Positions 31,643 to 41,469 of a stretch of 64,000 bases of DNA are shown here, piece by piece (positions within the stretch are counted from its first letter, which is position 1; the number at the start of each line of letters is the position of its first letter). The translations under genes and the position numbers were made by a program. This DNA comes from Dryococelus australis (lineage: Eukaryota; Arthropoda; Insecta; Phasmatodea; Phasmatidae): NCBI GenBank assembly GCA_029891345.1, contig CM056995.1, positions 218,306,547 through 218,370,546 on the forward strand, read 5' to 3'. The notes beneath the pieces were generated by a model. That model did no database searches and was not told where the DNA came from. It saw only the letters and a program-made list of their open reading frames with translations.

Positions 31643-32302
31643 TTGCCAGTGGCCAAGATGCCAATCTTCGAAGCGAATGATGCCGCCGTCTACGTCGAAG
31701 AGGCCATCAACATCGGTGACGAAGAGGTTATCGAGGGGGCGAACACCTTCGACGTTGAAGAAGCAAATGCTTTCAACTTTGAAGAATTTTGCATCTTCAA
31801 CTTCGAAGACCTCATCGCCTTTGATGCCGAAGACGCCAACTTCTTCAATACCGAGCATGTCATGCTTGAGGCCATCCCCTTTGACACCGAAGAGTTCATC
31901 CCCTTCGACTCCGAAGAGGTCATCCCCTTTGACGCGGAAGAGGTCATACCCCATGAGGCTGAAGAGGCCATCCCCTTCAATGCCGATGATGTCATCACCT
32001 TTGACGTCAAGGATGCCATCTCCTTTGGTACTAAGAGTGTCATCTCCTTTAACATCAAGGATATCTTCTTCTCAGAGGAGGAGGATAAGGCCTGTTTAAG
32101 AAATGAATCCACCTTCGGCACTTTCGGAACCGTCGGCACCTATGACATCTTTGGCACCTATGGAATCTTTGGCACCTTTAGCACCATCACCCTCTGCTGG
32201 TGCGCATGTAATGGGAACAGCACCTCTCGCACCAACCAGGATGCTGACTGGAGGGTTTATGCAGATACCATTACAGGTACCTTTACCCCCTCCAGACATT
32301 AA
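31643..32302 (+). CDS. Acidic 8-residue repeat reading frame
   Basis: The ATG at 31643 opens 219 codons. After about 18 residues come some 15 units of the form E-E-V-I-P-F-D-S with E/D at positions 1-2 and F at 6, coded by a 24-bp repeat (31697-32081) with two 36-bp variants. A Gly/Thr/Phe segment (FGTFGTVGTYDIFGTYG) from a second repeat and a Cys-containing tail follow. The product would be very acidic. The overlapping +1 frame (31575-32099) codes the basic SPLTPKRS units and is also open, so translation of either is unproven. In the left copy this frame has a GAA-to-TAA stop. No family is recognised. Confidence 0.35.
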   Translation: MPVAKMPIFEANDAAVYVEEAINIGDEEVIEGANTFDVEEANAFNFEEFCIFNFEDLIAFDAEDANFFNTEHVMLEAIPFDTEEFIPFDSEEVIPFDAEEVIPHEAEEAIPFNADDVITFDVKDAISFGTKSVISFNIKDIFFSEEEDKACLRNESTFGTFGTVGTYDIFGTYGIFGTFSTITLCWCACNGNSTSRTNQDADWRVYADTITGTFTPSRH

Positions 32303-32422
32303 ATTCACTTTTAAGACTGTTTATTTTAATAATAGGACTGTTAGTATAGTAACAATTACTAATAAAAATAAAATTATTAATAATTTGTTCAACAGTGTTT
32401 CATTTCTGTCTTCAATAATAAG

Positions 32423-32731
32423 ATGTATTTATTTCTTTTACAGCTAATATTATTGATTATTATAGTCGTTTTGTTGGTTTTAATAACTGAAAAGATTTTT
32501 AATGCACCCAAACACGAACATTTTGTAAAACCTCTAAAGATATTTAATCAATCTCCACCACCATTGCCACCTCCATCACTTCAGTCGTCGCCGGCAAGCG
32601 AATATAATTCCAGCCATAAAATATATATTTATTTTGGTTTCAGAAATAACTTTGTAACTCATCACTCTGTCAATTTTTGTTTCTATTGTAATGCAAAGTC
32701 TGTTGGCAAAGTTCGCGAAACTTGTATGTAA
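32423..32731 (+). CDS. Membrane-anchored Pro-rich protein
   Basis: The product begins with a strong hydrophobic segment (LFLLQLILLIIIVVLLVLI), then a short charged stretch and a Pro/Ser linker (SPPPLPPPSLQSSP), then a Cys-containing tail. Its end overlaps the start of the next gene (32691) in another frame. This is either a normal viral overlap or one frameshifted gene with an N-terminal anchor. The layout resembles small virion envelope proteins, but no family is recognised. Confidence 0.42.
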   Translation: MYLFLLQLILLIIIVVLLVLITEKIFNAPKHEHFVKPLKIFNQSPPPLPPPSLQSSPASEYNSSHKIYIYFGFRNNFVTHHSVNFCFYCNAKSVGKVRETCM

Positions 32732-33341
32732 ATATTATTTTATCAGTACGAAACACGACATGCTGTCTTTAGCATTTGATGATATTTCGGTAAAGCTATT
32801 CAATTTATACAAAAATGACGTTATATATTTTTCCCTAATAAACATCGTCGACGAATCGAAATGGAATTTGAATTCTGCCCTTACGATAGTTCAAAATATT
32901 GCCAAACAACTCGTGATGGATGTAGTTCGAGACACGGCGATTCCTCTCTTCAAGAGCACCATGTTTTGCGCAATGGAAAAACCAAACAATATGGATCCTT
33001 TGATGGAAATTTTGCGAGTAAATAACGTGTTTTCACATTTCGACTATACGAAATACGATAGCTTGGTGTGCCTAAACTCGACTTTCGGCCACTTTAAAAA
33101 TTCCGTCAACGAGAATGGTGTGTTGTTTCAGTTTTGTGGCGGCAGCCGAGTCTTGCTGGAAATGGTAATCATAAAACCTTCGGTACCCTCCTACGACGAG
33201 AGTGATGAGAGTGGCGATGTGAAGGATGGTACTCTTATTTTAATTGATAATGATTCCGAGATTAGCATACAAGCCAAAAGAATAACCAATGTAATTATTT
33301 CTAAGAAGCAAAACCCTCTGAGAAAAATCTTTAATTTATAA
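32691..33341 (+). CDS. Hypothetical 216-residue protein, intact
   Basis: This is the longest undamaged, non-repetitive frame in the first viral block. It begins MQSLLAKFAKLVCKYYF and has a mixed alpha/beta composition with scattered Cys (FKSTMFCAMEK, VLFQFCGGSRVLLEM). It then has an acidic loop (DESDESGDVKDG) and a basic tail. There is no signal peptide except possibly through fusion with the preceding overlapping frame. The family is not recognised. Survival over 216 codons among broken neighbours makes it worth testing for conservation or expression. Confidence 0.55.
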   Translation: MQSLLAKFAKLVCKYYFISTKHDMLSLAFDDISVKLFNLYKNDVIYFSLINIVDESKWNLNSALTIVQNIAKQLVMDVVRDTAIPLFKSTMFCAMEKPNNMDPLMEILRVNNVFSHFDYTKYDSLVCLNSTFGHFKNSVNENGVLFQFCGGSRVLLEMVIIKPSVPSYDESDESGDVKDGTLILIDNDSEISIQAKRITNVIISKKQNPLRKIFNL

Positions 33342-33353
33342 CTAAGGTAAAAC

Positions 33354-33403
33354 ACACACACACAGATATATAAATATATATATATATATATATACATACA
33401 TAT
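33354..33403. repeat. (CA)n(TA)n microsatellite
   Basis: A short CA run passes into a TA run, ending directly before the ATG at 33404; TATA elements here would be part of the repeat. Confidence 0.9.
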
Positions 33404-33869
33404 ATGGATACAATAAAAATGGACAGTGTCGAAAAACACGCAAAGATGGTAGGCCACTGTCGAAAGAATGATATTTCGTCGATTTTTTTGGAAATTGAAT
33501 ATTACAAACAGGTGCTGAAAATACTGGACGGTATGAACGAGTCTGTAGATTTTGCCTTAAAAAACTCGTACTCTAGCGAATTTACGAAAAAAATATTTAA
33601 TTAAAGAGTAGTTTACAGATTTGGAAATTGATACCTTTCTAAATCAAGTCCAGCGAAAGAAACAAACTTTCCACGAACTCGTCAAACTAAAAACAAAAGT
33701 GGAAAACAAATCATTTCAACTGGAATTTCTTCAGAAATCGTACGAATTGGCTCAAATAGATGCAAGCATTAATCCCAAAGAGTTTTACTCGAAATTACTA
33801 AACATTATTCACATAAACAATATACACACTGGCATTTCGTCAGAAGTCGTACTCTATAAGATTTTTTAG
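33404..33869 (+). pseudogene. Helical protein in two frames
   Basis: The first frame (33404-33604) starts MDTIKMDSVEKHAKMVGHC. The second (33612-33869) is open from a TAG at 33609 without its own ATG and is Lys/Gln/Leu-rich (NQVQRKKQTFHELVKLKTK), coiled-coil-like. A frameshift near 33600 in one gene of about 150 codons is the simplest reading. The function is unknown. Confidence 0.4.
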
Positions 33870-33888
33870 ATGGTTACCTATATGCCTA

Positions 33889-34806
33889 CGAAAAATCCCA
33901 ATATACCTACTTATACGCTGGCAGACATTATGCGAGTCGTCAACGGCATTGCACTGAATGGTTGAAACAATCCACTACGTGGAAAAAAAAGACAATACCA
34001 ACCAAAAATTCACGAAATATGTGCTCCAACTATGCAACAAACTTCATCATGGTCAATTGTCTAAAAAATGAATTGAGACTATGCAACATTGAGTATGTAC
34101 CCAAATACAATTTCATCAAATTACTGAATTCAGATTACAAAGAATTAGTCATTAAAAAATTAGAAAATCTTATAGAAAATGACAATAAACTATCATTATG
34201 TAAGATGTAAAAATATACATTGTGTAAGAGAGGGGATTGAATCGCCTTCCAAATTGGCCGAATTTTTTAAGGGGGGGACCCAAAATCTCACCTTCAAAAA
34301 TTCGGTTTATTTGGAAGGTGATTCAGTCCCCCTTTTTATAAATTGACTTGGTTTTATGGTATCACATATACGATAAATTATGTAGTGAAGGGTTAAAATA
34401 AAATGTAGACTTAATTCCCCTGCCTTCCGCGGTTACAAAAAAAAATTTTTTTTGCAACAATTCCTACTTATATGCTGGCAGACATTATGCAAATCGTCAA
34501 CGGCATTGCACTGAGTGGATAAAACAGACCATCTTCACTCGTGTTTACAGACCACTATATGAATATTGATAACAAACAAAAAAAAAATATATGTATTATA
34601 TTGTTAATAACAAATGGTCTCAGGCCAAGGGAGTGATTTCTGGTCACCCCAGAAAAATTCAATTTATTTGGAAGGTGATTTATTTCTCTCCTAAAAAATT
34701 AAATATGCGCTCCCCCCCCCCCCCCGCAATCAATGGTTACAAAAAAACATATTTTGTAATGATTCCTATATATTGAATGCCAAACATTATGCGAATCGTC
34801 AGTAAT
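33889..34806. repeat. Three dispersed copies of a short direct repeat
   Basis: A unit with the core GACATTATGCGARTCGTCA (coding IMRIV-type residues) occurs at about 33900-33965, 34466-34525 and 34776-34806. The first two also share CCTACTTATAYGCTGGCA before it and GGCATTGCACTGA after it. Between them lie a broken Lys/Asn-rich frame (33962-34210) and two similar AAAATTCRRTTTATTTGGAAGGTGATT stretches (34294-34323, 34654-34683). The pattern suggests repeated duplication of the 5' part of the gene at 34777. Confidence 0.55.
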
Positions 34807-35464
34807 ATGGTAACCATGACGATTGCAATACGTTACTACGACGAAGCTCACAACTTGATCAATATTTCAACCAAACCTTTCGATCGAAACATTGCAATGT
34901 ATGGTGCGAATCACGAACATCGAGAATTGGCTTCGGAACTTCCTTGTGGAGTTTCGAATAATTATCGGTGTTGCATAAACTCGTACTATACTCACGAGTT
35001 GGAGAATCATGTACAACACTGCAACGGATATGAACATTTTACGTATTGTAAACCTCCGGCGATGATGCATCTTCAGCGTTTTAGCATTCCCTGCAATGGC
35101 AAATGCGAAACGTATTTTAAAGATGTCAAATAGGAAAAAATACATTATTATAATTTTGATTGGCAAATTATCGAAACCAGACACATTAAAATTGACCGAA
35201 AGAAAGAATTACCATGTGGTTATACATATATGATTTGCGCGACTCCTCGGGATTCGGAAAAATGCGCTGTTAGTAATTGACACGAAAGAGAAGAGCATGT
35301 TACATATTGTGATCAACTTAGGCACATTACGGTATGTAAGGATCCAGTACGTCCTGTCAGATGTTTGTGGAGTGAACATGCAAATTGCCAACACGAATTA
35401 AAACAACAAAGTAATTTATCGAGTAATAAACATGAGTTGATGAAAATTATAAAATATCACCAAT
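34777..35464 (+). pseudogene. Cys-rich two-domain protein, one lesion zone
   Basis: The ATG at 34777 opens 118 codons containing ELPCGVSNNYRCC, HVQHCNGYEHFTYC and FSIPCNGKCETYF. After the TAG at 35131 coding-like sequence continues and shows a related block: ELPCGYTYMIC, a stop at about 35277, then HVTYCDQLRHITVC and CLWSEHANC. Two Cys-domain repeats in one protein of about 225 codons are likely. Such Cys patterns are usual for secreted or virion-surface proteins. I cannot assign it to a named PIF. Confidence 0.42.
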
Positions 35465-35684
35465 TTAAATAAAAAAAAGTGTGTATTTTTTTACCAAAAT
35501 AAATTGCCACTTTGTTATGTGTGTTTTTCTCATTTATCCAATTCTCATTCAGTTTGTTTAGTTTTGGCGACTATGTAGAAGTTTATCACTCATCAAAAAA
35601 ATTAAAACTACTTATTACTTACGTTTTGTTTAAGGTTGGCCTGTTATGGTACCGAGCAACTTACTCTTAGACTTTACTATTTTT

Positions 35685-35969
35685 CTATATTGTTTCCATA
35701 AACTGTTCATTTCCATTGAATTGTTCTATAAATACCTCCACTATAGAGTCGTGCTCGCGAATTATCGTAAAAAAGTCTTGCATAAACGAATAACTAGGTA
35801 AATTAACTTTGAGAATATGTTCAAATACCGATCTCATAAGATATATGCACTCTGATGTTGTAATTTTTTTTGCACTCATCATTCGTAGACCAAAGGCGAG
35901 GAAATAACCATAGACGATCGCCAGATTCTGGCACTGGTAGTTTTTCCCGCAGAAAATGAACGGAAACAT
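35685..35969 (-). CDS. Hypothetical 94-residue protein (segment A)
   Basis: The product starts MFPFIFCGKNYQCQNLAIVYG and is helical, ending NGNEQFMETI. Coding-like sequence continues upstream to about 36040 through a stop, so this may be the C-terminal part of a longer gene. Its counterpart in segment B (about 45920-46200) has further frame changes. No family is recognised. Confidence 0.4.
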   Translation of the reverse strand: MFPFIFCGKNYQCQNLAIVYGYFLAFGLRMMSAKKITTSECIYLMRSVFEHILKVNLPSYSFMQDFFTIIREHDSIVEVFIEQFNGNEQFMETI

Positions 35970-36211
35970 TCGTTGATTGAAATAATCATATGGTACCTTT
36001 TCGTTGATGGCTTCGATTAGGAGCGGTAAACAATTTCAGTTTCTATCAACAGATTTGTGCACAAGCCGTGTGCTTGGTCTGTTGTAATTGACTCTTTGGT
36101 CCGAGGTACGAATAGCTTCCGGTAAACACCATTGCAGCATTGGTAAAATAATTTGTGTACATTTAACGTGTGTGCTATGCTGTCGTCGTGTCCGAGCAGA
36201 GATGCTCAAAG

Positions 36212-36385
36212 ATGGCGTCGGGTTTGAAAACGTTTTTCAAAAACTTGAACAACAAATTGCACAAAATATCATTCGATCCTGGTGTATTTTGTGCTTCGGG
36301 ACTAGCGGGTAATTCGGCAAGTGCGAACGCTATGCAGAAACCCAACACTGGTACAAACAATATATGTAATAGCGAGCTTACCTGA
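36212..36385 (+). CDS. Short hypothetical protein starting MASGLK (segment A)
   Basis: The 57-residue product begins MASGLKTFFKNLNNKLHKI and continues with VFCASGLAGNSASANAM. The start is conserved in segment B (46450), where the frame stops after 34 codons at a ~38-bp insertion. Conservation of the start in both copies supports a real gene. Its function is unknown; it may be only the N-terminal part of a larger protein. Confidence 0.42.
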   Translation: MASGLKTFFKNLNNKLHKISFDPGVFCASGLAGNSASANAMQKPNTGTNNICNSELT

Positions 36386-36399
36386 TCAAATTCAGTCAT

Positions 36400-36935
36400 T
36401 TAGAATCGGAAAATTAATTTGACCATGGAAACCATGTTTAGTTGATTGGGTTTTTCCACGAGCCTGAATACATCTCGATTAAAGTCTACGATAATTTTCG
36501 GTGATTTATTCGTCAGGTAACTCGCAAAAATTTGGGTTTGTTGGTTGATTGTGGCCGAAAGTTTGAACTTCCATTTTGGAAGAATTTTAAACATGTCGTA
36601 AAAATAACTTTTCGTATAATTGTTTAGATCTTGAACTATGGATAAAATGGAATCGATTTTCAGTTTCGGGGTGAGTTTCAATAGAGCTTCGTAGTTGATT
36701 AAACCATCGAGTAGAAACAAGTTGATTCTGACAATTTTTATAATCTTTTTTCATCGTATTCACATATGATATTGATGTTTGAAAGTTTATATTCTCGAAT
36801 AACCAACAGATTTATGTATTCGTCGCTCAATTTATCGTATTTTTTACTTGCTGTGTTTGAATCGACTGGTTCCCTCAAAGTGTAAAATTTTTAAAAATTA
36901 CTCAAGGTAATGTCGATAGTAGGAGCCGTTTGGGT
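36400..36935 (-). pseudogene. Unrecognised ~175-codon gene (segment A)
   Basis: The start reads MAPTIDITLSNF with an immediate TAA, then REPVDSNTASKKYDKLSDEY, a further stop near 36745, and an open 106-codon C-terminal part (36400-36720) with YFYDMFKILPKWKFKLSAT. Segment B (46657-47180) lacks the early stop but has other lesions. Both copies are therefore inactive, with different breaks, which means the gene was intact when duplicated. No domain is recognised. Confidence 0.45.
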
Positions 36936-37057
36936 TGTTGTGTCCAATTAATTAATTGATCTTATACATATATATCTCGCGTAGTTAAATTTGTAATATT
37001 TTCTTCATAAACTCGCTGTTTAGTAAAAAAAAGTGTGACCGAGTGGAGAGTGGTCGT

Positions 37058-38030
37058 TTATTTAAAATACTTTTTAATTTTTAGAGAGATATTCAAACAC
37101 GAATCTCGAACGGAGACCGTCCCGGCGCCATAGCCGAAAAAATTAAATTGGAAACACGAAGTGACTCCATCTGAATTTTTCTTCTCTCGAATGGCTAGCC
37201 ATCTCTCATCTAGTGGCAGGGAATTGTTTTCTACGGAATTCATTTCGAGATTGGTGATTGTAACATAATATGAATTTGTAATGACTACATACCGACTTTT
37301 ACCCCCCACCCCCTTTTAGCGTAATTGAACAATCTTTCAACAATCCAGTGATATTTGTTTATTGTCGTCGACGACTCGTGATTTATTAGAGTAGTGTTAT
37401 AAATTCGTATGGTAACAACAACACGAAATTCTTACTAAATTGCCCATAGAGCACTAGTAATTGATCTTTGGAAGAGAAATAGTATTTGTACTTGGCTGTA
37501 TCTTCTACCAGCAAGGGTAAAAGCAAATCGTCGAAAACATTTTTGGAATTTTGCTAACCGAATAAAGGAGAGCCTACGAAACATACACATTTCACATATT
37601 TGTAAAATTCCTCCTCGTCGTAAATTTCCAATATTATTCACACCAGTAAACCACCAAAATAATGGCCCGCTACGAAAATTTTCAAAGGAAATGAGTATTT
37701 CGACAAGTACTTATCCAATCAAAGTTTTACCGAATATGCAGACTGCAATAAATCTTTACGCCAATCGTATGTGAATCCTTTAATTTTAACTTTCGGAACA
37801 TTTCGATGTAAATGAGAAATGAAACTCGAATATACAGATTTTCCACACACGGAACAAGGCACTTTGCCGGGTCGTAATGAATCGTTATTTAATAGTTGCT
37901 GAAAATCTTTATCCGATATTTTTCTGAAAGGAAACAATTTGTATGGAAAAATTGTAGTTTTAAATTTATTGTCTGCAACTAGCCACGATCCATATAATCC
38001 CGGCACTAGAAATATAATTTTACTAGACAT
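37058..38030 (-). pseudogene. LCAT-like alpha/beta hydrolase, catalytic residues lost (segment A)
   Basis: The start at 38030 gives MSSKIIFLVPGLYGSWLVAD, matching the oxyanion-strand start of the lecithin:cholesterol acyltransferase/phospholipase family. Next come PFRKISDKDF and VKIKGFTYDWRKDLLQSA, a hallmark of that family. The nucleophile elbow reads GHYFGG (37650-37667), Tyr in place of the expected Ser. It continues with YVKCVCFVGSPLFG and SSKDQLLVLY; near the C-terminus GYGAGTV (37115 region) has Ala where the family has the catalytic Asp. Stops near 37640 and 37556 and frame changes break it. An origin as a viral or host-derived lipid-modifying enzyme is inferred; it is inactive. Confidence 0.62.
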
Positions 38031-38119
38031 TGTTTTACACAAACACACATACAATCACGAGAAATGAGTTTTTTTAATTATATATAAATACTTACATGTA
38101 CCTACTGATGAATTAATGC

Positions 38120-38830
38120 ATGGATATCCTTATGTAGTTGCCGTATCGTGATCTGCACAGAATGCATCATCCTTTTTCGTCTGCCTTCTAGATCGATGAC
38201 AAATATAATAAATTCTTCGCACGTAATGGTGCAGAAAGTAATCTTGTTGTTCTCACCACAATGTGAGAAGAAATACATTGAGTGAGTTAAATTTCGGAAC
38301 TCGGAGCAGAGGTTAGTGTGGCGATGATGTGATATCACGTGTGATGACGATGGAGGGGGGAAATTGAAGAAGGGTAATTGGGAAGAGGGGACAAGAATCA
38401 AGCGTGCGCACTGGGCGAGGGATTACGTTTTTTCTTTAAGGAAAGAGGGATGGAAGTCATACTCCAAATATGGTAATGAAATTAACCAAGTGTGCTGATT
38501 GGGTGAGGAAATAGTTAAAAAAACAAGAGTGGGGAGAGAGGGAAGGAGGTCACTCTCCAAATATGGTGATGAAATAAAATAAGTGTGTGATGTTGGTGGA
38601 AGGAGAAGTAGGAGAATGAACCCAGTGATCCAGACAGTTGCGAGTCTTCCTCAGTGTTACATAAGACCACCGCAGAACCGCTTAGTTAATTGTGCCGTAT
38701 TGTGTATCGTAATGGGCAAATCATACAAACATTCAGTGTGTACTACAAAGTATACATCCAAATTGTTTACTTTGCAGTCTAGGGCCGTATCGCATATCTG
38801 GTGAAGTGCCATTTAGCGTACCCAAATTCG
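38120..38830. other. Intergenic stretch with short internal repeats, no gene
   Basis: Frames here are short and lack motifs. Two ~100-bp related units (about 38440-38495 and 38540-38590) share CTCCAAATATGGTRATGAAAT. The sequence is absent from segment B, where homology jumps from about 38150 to 40680 equivalents. Confidence 0.4.
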
Positions 38831-38837
38831 GCAACAA

Positions 38838-39935
38838 TTGTTCCGTATTGCATATCCAAGCATTTTTTTCCGCAAATTTTCTTTCGCGAATCGCAAGATA
38901 GTGTGCACGGGATGTGAAATCACAATATTAAATTCAAGGGAAGTTATCTATTCCTCGCCGGACATAAACACGTTTCTCATCGAGCACGACATTCTCAAAT
39001 CGACGATGCGGTGCGAAAAATGCAGGGAAAGCGAAGCGAAATTGGTGGAAAAGATGGGCTTGTTTTACTGGTGCCGACGGCGAATGGAGGATGGTACCAA
39101 ATGCAACTTTAAAGTGTCGGCGAGGCAGGGCAGTTTCGTGGGAGATTCAAACTTGTCTCCAGACAAGGTAGTCGAGTTGTGTTTACTCTGGTGCCTGATC
39201 AAATACCATCGACAGCAGACTATAGTGAACGAACTGTTGTGCCCGGGAAATACTGTCGTCGCCTGTTAGAGTTTCTGCCGCCAAGTGTGCATAGACTGGG
39301 TGTGGATGTACAGCAAACGCATCGGCGGACTGCGCAAAGCGGTCGAGAAAGACGATTCTAAATTGGGCAAAATCAAGAACCGCAAACGACGCAAAGTTCA
39401 CGGCCAGTGAGTTTTCGACGGAGTGCAGCAGGACGATCCAACGAAATTCTTCCTGGTACCGGTGAAAAAGAGAAACGCGGCAACCCTGACCAAAATCATT
39501 CGCGAATGGATCGCTCCGGGCACGAAGATAATAACATACTACTGGCACTGTTACAGCAAATTGGACAGTCACAGATATCGTCCCATGCAGGTTAATCACA
39601 GGCAGGAATTCGTGTGCAGTGAAAAGAGCGGAATGGTAAACACTCGAAATACGCTAAAGATCAAGAGGGACGAGGCGTTGAGGGTGTACACTCAAAACAT
39701 CCAGCGAAGTTGGCATTCTGTGCGATACAGCATTCCCTGCTTTGGCCGATGGAAAAAATCTTGGGTCGGCTACCTGGCCGAGTACGTTTGAAAAAAGAAT
39801 CATCGGTACAGAGAACGACTGCACTCTTTGCTGATTCATGCCGCCGACATGCACCATCGTAATCGGCGCAGAGGAGATGGCGACGAAGGCTATCCGAATT
39901 TCGACAGGTATTTGTTTGTTGTGGTTGTTTTTAAT
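38838..39935 (+). pseudogene. Merlin/ISXO2-like (IS1595-type) transposase
   Basis: A zinc-ribbon part (MRCEKCRESEAKLV...FYWCRRRMEDGTKCNF) is followed by a helical linker and then the DDE-type catalytic region in pieces: RRKVHGQ, VFDGVQ, KFFLVPVKKRNAATL, WIAPGTKII and VNHRQEFV with a following TR-rich end. Order and spacing are those of Merlin/IS1595 transposases. A TGA stands where the family has Trp before VFDG (about 39400), and frame changes near 39250 and 39790 break it further. GC content and codon use differ from the AT-rich viral frames around it. It lies inside a region bounded by inverted 22-bp sequences (38838, 41906). Confidence 0.7.
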
Positions 39936-40019
39936 TTGCAGGCACGAGCGAGATTGAGTTGCTGTTGTAGCTGCAATTTAAAAAAAATCGATTGTGTTGC
40001 TGTGGCCATTGCAGTATAA

Positions 40020-40660
40020 AATTAAGTGTGATTAACTTGCTGTTTGTTTCAGTTGAAAGTGTGATTGACATGTTGTTTGAGTCAGTTTAATGTTTAATTG
40101 AGTTGCTGTTTGATTCAAGTTAAAATTAATATTTAATTGACTTTCTGTTTGATTCAAGTTTAAATTAATGTTTAATTCACTTACTGTTTTTAATGTTTAA
40201 ATGAGCAGCAGTCCGATTCAAATAAAAAATAATGTTTAATTAGTTGCTGTTTGATTCAAGTTTAAATTAATATTTATTTGAGTTGCCGTTTGATTCAAAT
40301 TAAAACTAGTATTTAGTTGAGTTGTTGTTTGATTCAGTTTTTAGAAATTGTTTAAATGAGTTGCTGTTTGATTCAAATTAAAATTAATGTTTCAGTGAGT
40401 TGCTGTTTGATTCAAGTATAAATTTATGTTTAATTGACTTGCTGTTTGATTAAAATTAATGTTTAATTGAGTTGCTGCTTGATTCAAGTTTAAATTAATG
40501 TTTAATTGACTTGCTGTTTGTTTAAAATTAAAATTAATGTTTAATTGAGTTGCTTTTTGTTTCAAAATAAAATAAATATTTAATTGAGTATCAGTTTGAT
40601 TCAAGTTTAAATCTATGTTCAATTGAGTTGCTGTTTGATTAAAATTACAGGTGCGAGTGA
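40020..40660. repeat. ~39-bp AT-rich minisatellite
   Basis: About fifteen imperfect units share the core TTTAATTGAGTTGCTGTTTG and the tail ATTCAAGTTTAAATTAATG. Unit length is close to 39 bp (13 codons), which creates an accidental repetitive frame on the minus strand. A partial echo occurs at 48235-48320. Confidence 0.9.
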
Positions 40661-41469
40661 GACAGTGTAGGTGTTTGTTTTGGTTAAAAAAAAGTTTGAT
40701 TGAAATGCCGTTTGTTTCAGTAAAAAAAAAAGTGTGATTGACATACTGTTTATGTAAACATTCATTCGCAATCTGGAAAAAAGCCCAAAATAGTCGAGTG
40801 GGTCATGATGGGTCTGCCTGGCGACGACGGGTGTACTTGCATCCGTTGCATCCGCAAAACTTGGAACTGCCAGTTACAATTATTGAGGTAATTGATCTTT
40901 AAAAAAATTACATTCATTCGCGATCCTGAAAAGGCAAAGCGCTGTCGTGTCTGTCATGACCGGTTCGGCCGGTGGCAGATACAATTGCATACGCTATTGC
41001 TTTTGCGAACTTTGGACCTGCCAGTTTTTAGTGTTGAGGTAATTTATAAAAAAAAAGTAATGGCGTATATACAAAAATTTAAAATCTATATGGTTTAGAC
41101 TTATAAAAAAATCGAATTTTTAAATGTACATTTTTTTGAAGTACCCTTTTAGTGATGGCGTACAAGTGATAAATTGCATATTATATTGATGCATTTATAA
41201 TAACTGAATTTTTAACTGTTCACCATTTTACTGTACTCTTTGGTGATGGCATACATGTGAAAAATTGCGTATAAAATTGTTACATTTCCGAAAAAATTGG
41301 ATTTTTAACTGTATAATAATTTACTGTACCTTTTGGTGATTGCATACACGTGAATCTTTATATAATAAATGGTTAAAATTATAAAAAATATTAATTTAAA
41401 ATTTAAAAAATATATGCATTGCGAATCGTGTGTATTTAAACAGGGATGAGAAAAGGAGTAAAAAATTTT

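Larger units (their letters stand above)
30955..32330 (-). repeat. Right copy of the ~1.35-kb inverted repeat
   Basis: This is the reverse counterpart of 5640-6978, with the same order of landmarks. Differences include three tandem copies of a ~37-bp unit (CTAGTGTCCTGGGTAGGAGC...) at 31432-31541 where the left copy has one, and several substitutions in the minisatellite. Beyond about 32330 the sequences diverge. Confidence 0.88.
35623..38119. repeat. Segment A of a ~2.5-kb direct duplication
   Basis: This segment is colinear with about 45834-48187 in the same orientation. Examples of matching stretches are GGCCTGTTATGGTACCGAGCAAC, CCATAAACTGTTCATTTCC and GAATCGACTGGTTCC. The copies differ by many substitutions and small indels, so the duplication is old. 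It carries four viral-type genes on both strands, including the lipase-like gene. Confidence 0.85.

Noticed and set aside
36212..36385. Assignment of the MASGLK protein as a PIF-5-type N-terminus
   Set aside because: Only a vague resemblance in the first residues; no supporting motif.
39183..39599. Minus-strand 138-codon frame over the transposase
   Set aside because: Antisense shadow of the Merlin-like transposase; no motif of its own.
40392..40622. Asn/Gln/Leu repeat protein on the minus strand
   Set aside because: The 39-bp minisatellite unit is a multiple of three and so stays open by itself; no start context or flanking coding sequence.
40020..40660. CRISPR-like array
   Set aside because: Units are contiguous and degenerate with no unique spacers; the setting is eukaryotic.
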